From Thiotrichaceae bacterium (lineage in GTDB: Bacteria > Pseudomonadota > Gammaproteobacteria > Thiotrichales > Thiotrichaceae): DNA of 18,300 nt. Of the stretch, positions 14,460-18,300 are shown one piece after another. The stretch's first letter is position 1. Each line of letters begins with the position of its first letter. The notes below the pieces were generated by a model. It was given only the letters and a program-made list of their open reading frames with translations, made no database searches and was not told where the DNA came from. The stretch is from contig JALVDQ010000011.1 of NCBI GenBank assembly GCA_027008885.1, positions 1 through 18,300 on the forward strand. The letters run 5' to 3'. The position numbers and the translations under genes were made by a program.

Positions 14460-14463
14460 CAAA

Positions 14464-14483
14464 GGACTGACAATAGTCAGTCC
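14464..14483 (-). terminator. Probable intrinsic terminator of the rhodanese gene
   Basis: On the reverse strand GGACTGAC pairs with GTCAGTCC around TATT, followed by TTTGTTG. It lies about 60 bases past the rhodanese stop codon. The stem is perfect but the T-run is short. Confidence 0.5.
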
Positions 14484-14514
14484 CCTGATGAGGCTAATTT
14501 AAGCTGCAATTGAG

Positions 14515-14537
14515 CAAATCAACAGGCTAAGCCATCG
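14515..14537 (+). repeat. Fragment of the REP-like repeat tail
   Basis: AAATCAACAGG followed by CTAAGCCATC matches the right end of the repeats at 7079-7198 and 15376-15506. The hairpin part is missing. Confidence 0.5.
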
Positions 14538-14544
14538 CTATCGT

Positions 14545-15297
14545 TTATTTCACTGTGGTTAGACCTAATATATTCCAGTCCTGCATTCCACCACGATAAT
14601 ATTTTATTTTCTCGGCTGGATAACCAAATTTTCTGAGTGCCGCGATACTGGCAGGCGATTGCCCACACCACATGCCATTACAGAACATCACCAGTGTTTT
14701 GGCATCGCTAAAATCAAAAACTTCAGAGGTATCACCATTTGCAATTGCCTCATCAACATCAACCTCATCTTTGCCTTGTTTTAGCTTAACTCCGAACTTG
14801 CCCATCATAATCTTCATAATACCTTCTGTGGTCGCTCCTTTCCTTGGCGTTAATTCAACCCACGAGATATTAATTGAGCCTGGAATCGTGCCTCTGGCAA
14901 CCCAGTCGGGTGTACGCGAATCAACCAGCAGAATAGTCTTGTCACCATCGTGAATTTTCTTTGCATAGTTAATCACTTCAAGCTCACCAATGGTTTCTAT
15001 GCCTTTTCCCAAACTCATGGGCTGAATGCAAAAGGGCGGACAGGGACGTGAGGTTTTCGCAAAAGAAGGATCAACATTTGCCAGATTATCCTGATTGCGC
15101 ATAATTTTAACTTCTTTGCCATTATGCGTGACACTGACACTGGACAGCTCGCGCGTTATTCCAACAGGCTTTCCTTTGGCTATAACTGGATTGATGCTTA
15201 AAAGCAGTGCTGTAATCAAAGCGAAAAGCGATAATTTTGACAGCGTTGTTGCCAGCATTGTTGACAGTGTTGTTGATAGTGTTGTTGCCAGATTCAT
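14545..15297 (-). CDS. Exported rhodanese-like protein with extra cysteine motifs
   Basis: With the ATG at 15297 the protein has 250 residues; AGGAGG at 15306-15311, eight bases upstream, decides this start over a longer in-frame ORF that runs into a repeat. A signal peptide is clear (hydrophobic 21-39, likely cleavage after INPVIA, residue 40), so the protein should be periplasmic. The rhodanese fold shows TILLVDSRTPDW (121-132), GTIPGSINISW (136-146) and an active loop MFCNGMWCGQSP (204-215). That loop has two cysteines (C206, C211) rather than the usual single one. A second motif, RPCPPFC (C86, C90), precedes the domain. A role in sulfane-sulfur transfer or thiol chemistry is likely, but the partner is unknown. 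The N-region is encoded by 12-bp tandem repeats. It appears monocistronic. Confidence 0.82.
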   Translation of the reverse strand: MNLATTLSTTLSTMLATTLSKLSLFALITALLLSINPVIAKGKPVGITRELSSVSVTHNGKEVKIMRNQDNLANVDPSFAKTSRPCPPFCIQPMSLGKGIETIGELEVINYAKKIHDGDKTILLVDSRTPDWVARGTIPGSINISWVELTPRKGATTEGIMKIMMGKFGVKLKQGKDEVDVDEAIANGDTSEVFDFSDAKTLVMFCNGMWCGQSPASIAALRKFGYPAEKIKYYRGGMQDWNILGLTTVK

Positions 15298-15305
15298 ATA
15301 AGATT

Positions 15306-15311
15306 CCTCCT
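15306..15311 (-). promoter_or_regulatory. Strong ribosome binding site of the rhodanese gene
   Basis: AGGAGG on the reverse strand, eight bases before the ATG at 15297. It is the strongest such site in the window and rules out the 43-residue N-terminal extension. Confidence 0.8.
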
Positions 15312-15326
15312 GATTATTAGCGGTTT

Positions 15327-15342
15327 CAGGCAATATTGCCTG
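15327..15342. promoter_or_regulatory. 16-bp perfect palindrome upstream of the rhodanese gene
   Basis: CAGGCAATATTGCCTG is its own reverse complement and lies 30 bases before the start codon. It may be an operator for a dimeric regulator. On the plus strand it is followed by TTTTGTTTCTTT, so a terminator for antisense transcripts is the alternative. Confidence 0.4.
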
Positions 15343-15375
15343 TTTTGTTTCTTTATTTGGTAGCGGGTCAAACCC

Positions 15376-15506
15376 GTGTTTTGCAGGTCGGATTAGTCCA
15401 GGCGTAATCCGACAAAGCCGTGGCACTATGTTATGAGCTATGTTGGATTACGCTACGCTAATCCAATCTGCGCATTGGGTAAATCAACAGGTTTAAGCCA
15501 TCACCT
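15376..15506 (+). repeat. REP-like repeat with GTCGGATTAG/TAATCCGAC hairpins, copy 2
   Basis: Second copy of the repeat at 7079-7198, with an insertion of about 12 bases near 15431-15442 that repeats CTATGTT. It fills the gap between the dtd stop codon and the rhodanese promoter region and may act as a transcript end for pip-dtd. Confidence 0.8.
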
Positions 15507-15507
15507 A

Positions 15508-15945
15508 TTATTTTTCCAGCCAAAACGTAACCGGACCCGAGTTCACCAGGCTCACTTGCATATCTGCTGCAAACTCCCCTGTGGCAACCCTGCCAACTTT
15601 GTCACGCGCCAGATTCACAAAGATATCATAAAGCCTTTTCCCCTGCTCGGGTGGGGCTGCTGAAGTAAAACTGGGGCGATTGCCTTTTTTGGTGCTGGCT
15701 GGCAGTGTAAATTGGGGCACAATAAGCATGGCACCGCCAGAATCAAGCAGAGACAGGTTCATCTTATGATTCTGGTCTTCAAATATTCTAAAGTTTATGA
15801 CTTTATCCAAAAGTTTTTGGGCATTTTCTTCGCTGTCGTTTTTTTCAACACCAAGCAATAATAAAATCCCTGCATCAATCGCGCCAACAACACGCTTATC
15901 GACTGTGACAGATGCTTCAGAAACGCGCTGAATCAAGCCAATCAT
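15508..15945 (-). CDS. dtd: D-aminoacyl-tRNA deacylase
   Basis: Dtd removes D-amino acids (and glycine from tRNA-Ala) mischarged onto tRNAs. It is a cytoplasmic homodimer. The 145 residues match the family length. Active-site landmarks are QFTL with T80 (78-81), KKGNRPSF (86-93) and the Gly-cisPro pair G137-P138 in SLVNSGPVTFWL. Two small departures from the usual consensus are PQFTL for SQFTL and NSGPVT for NDGPVT; both leave the key residues intact. The ATG overlaps the TAA of pip by one base (TAATG), so the two genes are translationally coupled. Confidence 0.97.
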   Translation of the reverse strand: MIGLIQRVSEASVTVDKRVVGAIDAGILLLLGVEKNDSEENAQKLLDKVINFRIFEDQNHKMNLSLLDSGGAMLIVPQFTLPASTKKGNRPSFTSAAPPEQGKRLYDIFVNLARDKVGRVATGEFAADMQVSLVNSGPVTFWLEK

Positions 15946-16901
15946 TATGTCACCCGCAAATCTTTAAGCATATCGTTTCCAGCCTTGACCAAAGCAGTCG
16001 TAATACCTGCCTCGCTTGCCGAATGCCCTGCCCCCTGAACAATATACAGCCCGGACAATTCCCATGCCTTGTGCAGTGAAAATGCCTGCTGAATCGGACA
16101 GATCATGTCATAGCGCCCGTGAATAATATAGCCTGGGATATTTTTCAGGCGACTCGCATTATCAAGCAACTGATTCTCTTCAAGAAAACAGTCATGCATA
16201 AAGTAATGTGTTTCAATACGCGCAATGCTGAGTGCATTATGCGGATCACTAAAGTGCTTCATAATGGAAGAACTTGGCAGTAGGGTTGCGGTACGAGCCT
16301 CCCACAGCGACCATGCCTTGGCAGCCCTCATGCGCGCAATTTCATTATCGCCGTTAAGTCGCCGGTGATAAGCCTGCACTAAATCACCCCGCTCATCCTC
16401 TGGAATGGGCTGTATAAAATCCTCCCAGTAATCAGGAAAAAACTTGCTCGCTCCACCCTGATAAAACCACTCGATTTCCGCCTTGCTGGCAAGAAAAATC
16501 CCGCGCACAATTAAGCCCAGAACACGTTGCGGGAAGGTTTCGGCATAAACAAGTGCCAGCGTAGAACCCCACGAACCACCCGCCACAACCCACTGTGCAA
16601 TATCCAGCTCCTTGCGGATTTTTTCCATATCTGCAATCAAATCCTGGGTCGTATTATTATGCAGGGAAGCGTGCGGATGCGAGCGCCCACAGCCACGCTG
16701 GTCAAACAGAATAATGCGATACTTTTCAGGGTCGAAAAGCTGACGATGATACGATTCGCATCCAGCCCCCGGACCGCCATGCAAAAACACCACCGGTATT
16801 CCCGCTTCATTGCCGCATTCTTCAACGTAGATCTCATGCTCATCATCCACTTTCAGGTAAAAATGGCGGTTTTCATGGATAGGTGGATATAAATCACTCA
16901 T
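15945..16901 (-). CDS. pip: Proline iminopeptidase
   Basis: A 318-residue alpha/beta hydrolase that removes N-terminal proline from peptides in the cytoplasm (MEROPS S33). The oxyanion motif HGGPGAGC is at 41-48, the FDQRGCGRS block at 66-74, the nucleophile elbow GGSWGS at 108-113 (S110), and the remaining triad residues are probably D265 (HGRYDMICP) and H293 (GAGHS). Length and motifs are typical of the monomeric bacterial enzyme. The start MSDLYPPI is family-typical, with only a weak GAG ribosome site. A copy of the C-rich short repeat lies just upstream and could supply AT-rich promoter sequence. Coupled to dtd downstream. Confidence 0.95.
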   Translation of the reverse strand: MSDLYPPIHENRHFYLKVDDEHEIYVEECGNEAGIPVVFLHGGPGAGCESYHRQLFDPEKYRIILFDQRGCGRSHPHASLHNNTTQDLIADMEKIRKELDIAQWVVAGGSWGSTLALVYAETFPQRVLGLIVRGIFLASKAEIEWFYQGGASKFFPDYWEDFIQPIPEDERGDLVQAYHRRLNGDNEIARMRAAKAWSLWEARTATLLPSSSIMKHFSDPHNALSIARIETHYFMHDCFLEENQLLDNASRLKNIPGYIIHGRYDMICPIQQAFSLHKAWELSGLYIVQGAGHSASEAGITTALVKAGNDMLKDLRVT

Positions 16902-16912
16902 TGCTCTGGCTC

Positions 16913-16942
16913 AAAAATATATAAAAAAAGGGGGGGATGGGT
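16913..16942 (-). repeat. C-rich short repeat, fourth copy, upstream of pip
   Basis: On the reverse strand it reads ACCCATCCCCCC, then a T-run and ATATATTTTT, ending 11 bases before the pip start codon. It is slightly diverged (a longer C-run, CTG lost). The rest of the 346-bp gap between pip and the ttcA-like gene holds the diverged repeat at 16958-17006 and the MITE-like element. Confidence 0.75.
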
Positions 16943-16957
16943 ATGATACCTAACCAT

Positions 16958-17006
16958 AATAAATCTAACAATTTTGATCTTATTTTCTGATCTTCTGCGT
17001 TATTGC
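16958..17006 (-). repeat. Diverged repeat shared with 13510-13558
   Basis: Reverse strand GCAATAAC, then AGAAGATCAGAA and later TTAGATT, in the same order and spacing as at 13510-13558. There the segment is joined directly to a MITE-type end; here it lies 14 bases outside one. Confidence 0.5.
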
Positions 17007-17020
17007 GTCAGTCATGTAGC

Positions 17021-17143
17021 TAGGAGCTTGTCCGAGAACTAGCTTCCAAAAAATGCGACCACAATATATAGTGTTTTCTTGATGCGAAAACCACTATATA
17101 TTGATTGAAATTTTTAAAAACTTAGTTCTCAGACAGGCTCCTA
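17021..17143. mobile_element. MITE-like element with terminal inverted repeats and internal hairpin
   Basis: A 123-bp block. The left end TAGGAGCTTGTCCGAGAACT and the reverse complement of the right end TAGGAGCCTGTCTGAGAACT agree at all but two positions, and the next base also matches (21 bp in all). If the outermost TA on each side is the target duplication, insertion was at TA, as in IS630/Tc1-type elements, although other families are possible. Inside, CAATATATAGTGTTTTC (17062-17078) pairs with GAAAACCACTATATATTG (17086-17103) around a 7-base loop. It has no coding capacity. It lies about 105 bp before the ttcA-like start. Confidence 0.75.
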
Positions 17144-17247
17144 TGCTCCTTCTGCAATGCCTTGAATATCAAAAAATAAGAAACAAAATTTTTGTTGGAT
17201 TAATTATGCTCAGGTACTTATGTTTATCATGCTATCATCATACGGAT

Positions 17248-18018
17248 ATGACAAATAATCGCAAATTAATCAATCCAATAACACTTCCCAAACGCTTAAA
17301 ACGCTATGCGGGCAAGGCAATCAGTGATTATGCCATGATCCGCGATGGTGACCGCGTACTGCTGGGCTTGTCTGGCGGCAAGGATTCCTTAAGCCTGCTA
17401 CACTTGCTGATCCACTTTCAGCGTCATGCACCGATTAAATTTGAAATCGCCGCCATGACGGTAGACCCGCAATCAGACAACTTTGACCCCTCACCACTCA
17501 TCCCCTACCTGGCATCGCTGGGAGTCGAATACTACTACGTCAAGGAAAGCATTCTGGAAATGGCAGACAAGCACATGAGTGGCGACTCCTACTGCTCATT
17601 TTGCGCCCGTATCAAACGGGGAGTGATGTATAACACCGCCAGAAAACACGGCTACAACGTACTGGCTCTGGCACAACACCTGGATGATCTGGCAGAAAGT
17701 TTTTTAATGTCAGCCTTTCATGGCGGCAAGCTAAAAACCATGAAAGCGCATTACCTCAATGATGCCGGAGACGTGCGCGTCATCCGCCCACTGGTTTATA
17801 CCAGAGAACGCATTCTTGCCAGCTTCGCCAAACAACAGAACCTTCCGGTAATCGAAGAAAACTGCCCCGCCTGCTTCTCAATGCCCACTCAGCGCGAACA
17901 CATGAAACAACTACTGGCAAAAGAAGAACAATCCGCACAAAACCTCTTCGGCAGCCTGCTATCCGCCATGCGCCCCCTAATGCGGCAAGGAATGCCTGAA
18001 AATAATAACAGCAAATAA
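17248..18018 (+). CDS. TtcA-family PP-loop ATPase, probable tRNA 2-thiolation enzyme (short form)
   Basis: The ATG at 17248 gives 256 residues; the longer in-frame ORF runs back into the MITE-like element and is rejected. The PP-loop is SGGKDS (42-47). CSFCARIKRGVMY (116-128) supplies the paired cysteines C116 and C119, and LAQHLDDLAESFLMSAFHGGK (141-161) matches the TtcA/MesJ-type nucleotide-binding block. TtcA uses an iron-sulfur cluster to put sulfur on cytidine 32 of tRNA. This protein is shorter than E. coli TtcA (about 310 residues), and its late cysteine motif is NCPACF (C206, C209). It may therefore be a TtcA paralogue with a different target. The ribosome site is weak (CGGAT). The stop codon abuts a repeat module. 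Confidence 0.82.
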   Translation: MTNNRKLINPITLPKRLKRYAGKAISDYAMIRDGDRVLLGLSGGKDSLSLLHLLIHFQRHAPIKFEIAAMTVDPQSDNFDPSPLIPYLASLGVEYYYVKESILEMADKHMSGDSYCSFCARIKRGVMYNTARKHGYNVLALAQHLDDLAESFLMSAFHGGKLKTMKAHYLNDAGDVRVIRPLVYTRERILASFAKQQNLPVIEENCPACFSMPTQREHMKQLLAKEEQSAQNLFGSLLSAMRPLMRQGMPENNNSK

Positions 18019-18103
18019 TACCCATCCCCCCTGTTTTTTACACATTTTTGCGTAGCCCGTATGAAGCCTGCGGAATACGGGGAATATGTGCAACATATTC
18101 CAG
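18019..18103 (+). repeat. Composite repeat module (C-rich repeat plus hairpin repeat), copy 2
   Basis: Equal in length and nearly equal in sequence to 6846-6930, and likewise placed directly after a TAA stop codon. The CCCGTAT/ATACGGG and GGAATATGT/ACATATTCC stems are conserved; differences are concentrated in the AT run between the two parts (TACACA for GATATA). Confidence 0.85.
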
Positions 18104-18140
18104 ATGAGCAGGCACATTATTGTTTAATAGAAAAGCCGAT

Positions 18141-18284
18141 TGTTTCTGATTTTGAGCAGGGTTTCGCAGCCTGATGCTTTTGTGTTTTTAATAACGGTTT
18201 GTGCATGGCTGCGAGATACTTTTCTGTCAACAGCTACAGAAAAGTATCCAAAAGAAAGCCGCCCTGTTAACAAGCCGCAAGCGG
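18141..18284 (+). repeat. 144-bp interspersed repeat, copy 2
   Basis: Second copy of 7198-7341, with the GATACTTTT/AAAAGTATC inverted repeat kept although the spacer differs by one base. The window ends 16 bases later. Between this copy and the composite module there are only 37 bases, whereas the first locus has the REP doublet and another REP-like repeat in between. Confidence 0.8.
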
Positions 18285-18300
18285 TTCCCTGCGCTACTCG

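Larger units (their letters stand above)
13361..14463. other. 1.1-kb noncoding, secondary-structure-rich region
   Basis: No convincing protein gene is present here. The region holds a remnant of a MITE-like end, two related structured elements about 257 bp apart, several perfect inverted repeats, a 7-bp tandem array and a flanking duplication, all listed separately. The stretch 13948-14200 is mainly AT-rich sequence with short hairpins. Base composition is AT-richer than the flanking genes. Confidence 0.7.

Noticed and set aside
14178..14470. Open frames on both strands across the ACAGAGG array (repeating GQRTEDR and PLSSVLC)
   Set aside because: A 7-bp repeat without stop codons is open in every frame it passes; there is no start signal or conserved part outside the array.
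15298..15426. 43-residue N-terminal extension of the rhodanese
   Set aside because: It is encoded by the REP-like repeat region, and a strong AGGAGG site serves the internal ATG with a signal peptide.
17101..17247. 49-residue N-terminal extension of the TtcA-like protein
   Set aside because: It begins inside the MITE-like element and has no similarity to the family; the ATG at 17248 gives a normal start.

Overview
This window is chromosomal DNA of moderate GC content, almost certainly from a gammaproteobacterium. The yebC-ruvC-ruvA-ruvB order, pilB-pilC, an LpxL/HtrB-type lipid A acyltransferase (a Gram-negative outer membrane trait), a YcgL-domain protein, a ComM/YifB ATPase and a TtcA-type PP-loop protein all fit that group. 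The periplasmic rhodanese and the abundant REP-like repeats would suit a sulfur-oxidising or Thiotrichales/Methylococcales-like lineage, but the sequence does not fix the genus.

Layout, left to right. (1) 1-1830, minus strand: start of pilC and complete pilB, the cytoplasmic motor and inner-membrane platform of type IV pili. (2) 2036-6845, plus strand: yebC, ruvC, ruvA, ruvB (Holliday junction branch migration and resolution), then an ABC half-exporter where many relatives carry ybgC-tol-pal. (3) 6846-7434: intergenic repeat island of REP-like hairpins, a C-rich short repeat and a 144-bp repeat. (4) 7435-11278, minus strand: five tightly packed genes (membrane protein, ycgL, hemH, CinA-like protein, lipid A acyltransferase), with 4-bp overlaps at three junctions and a 37-bp gap at the fourth. 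(5) 11347-12855, plus: comM/yifB, convergent with a small SPOR-domain membrane protein (12879-13298, minus). (6) About 13300-14544: 1.2 kb without convincing protein genes but dense in secondary structure. It holds two related structured elements about 257 bp apart, perfect 12-bp inverted repeats between them, a 15-unit 7-bp tandem array and a flanking 60-bp duplication. (7) 14545-16901, minus: exported rhodanese with extra cysteines, then dtd and pip overlapping by one base. (8) 16902-17247: repeat copy plus a 123-bp MITE-like element with 21-bp terminal inverted repeats. (9) 17248-18018, plus: TtcA-family gene, followed by repeat modules that also follow the ABC exporter gene.

The coding content is mostly housekeeping: recombination, pili and competence-associated functions, heme synthesis, lipid A and tRNA quality or modification. 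The unusual content is noncoding. The best candidate for something undescribed is the paired structured element at 13582-13675 and 13839-13932, whose two copies keep a loop and an AT-rich box while the stem bases change in a compensating way. Next are a modular repeat family in which a C-rich repeat, a 7-bp array and REP hairpins are recombined, twice starting exactly at the stop codon of an unrelated gene, and a MITE-like element upstream of the ttcA-like gene.
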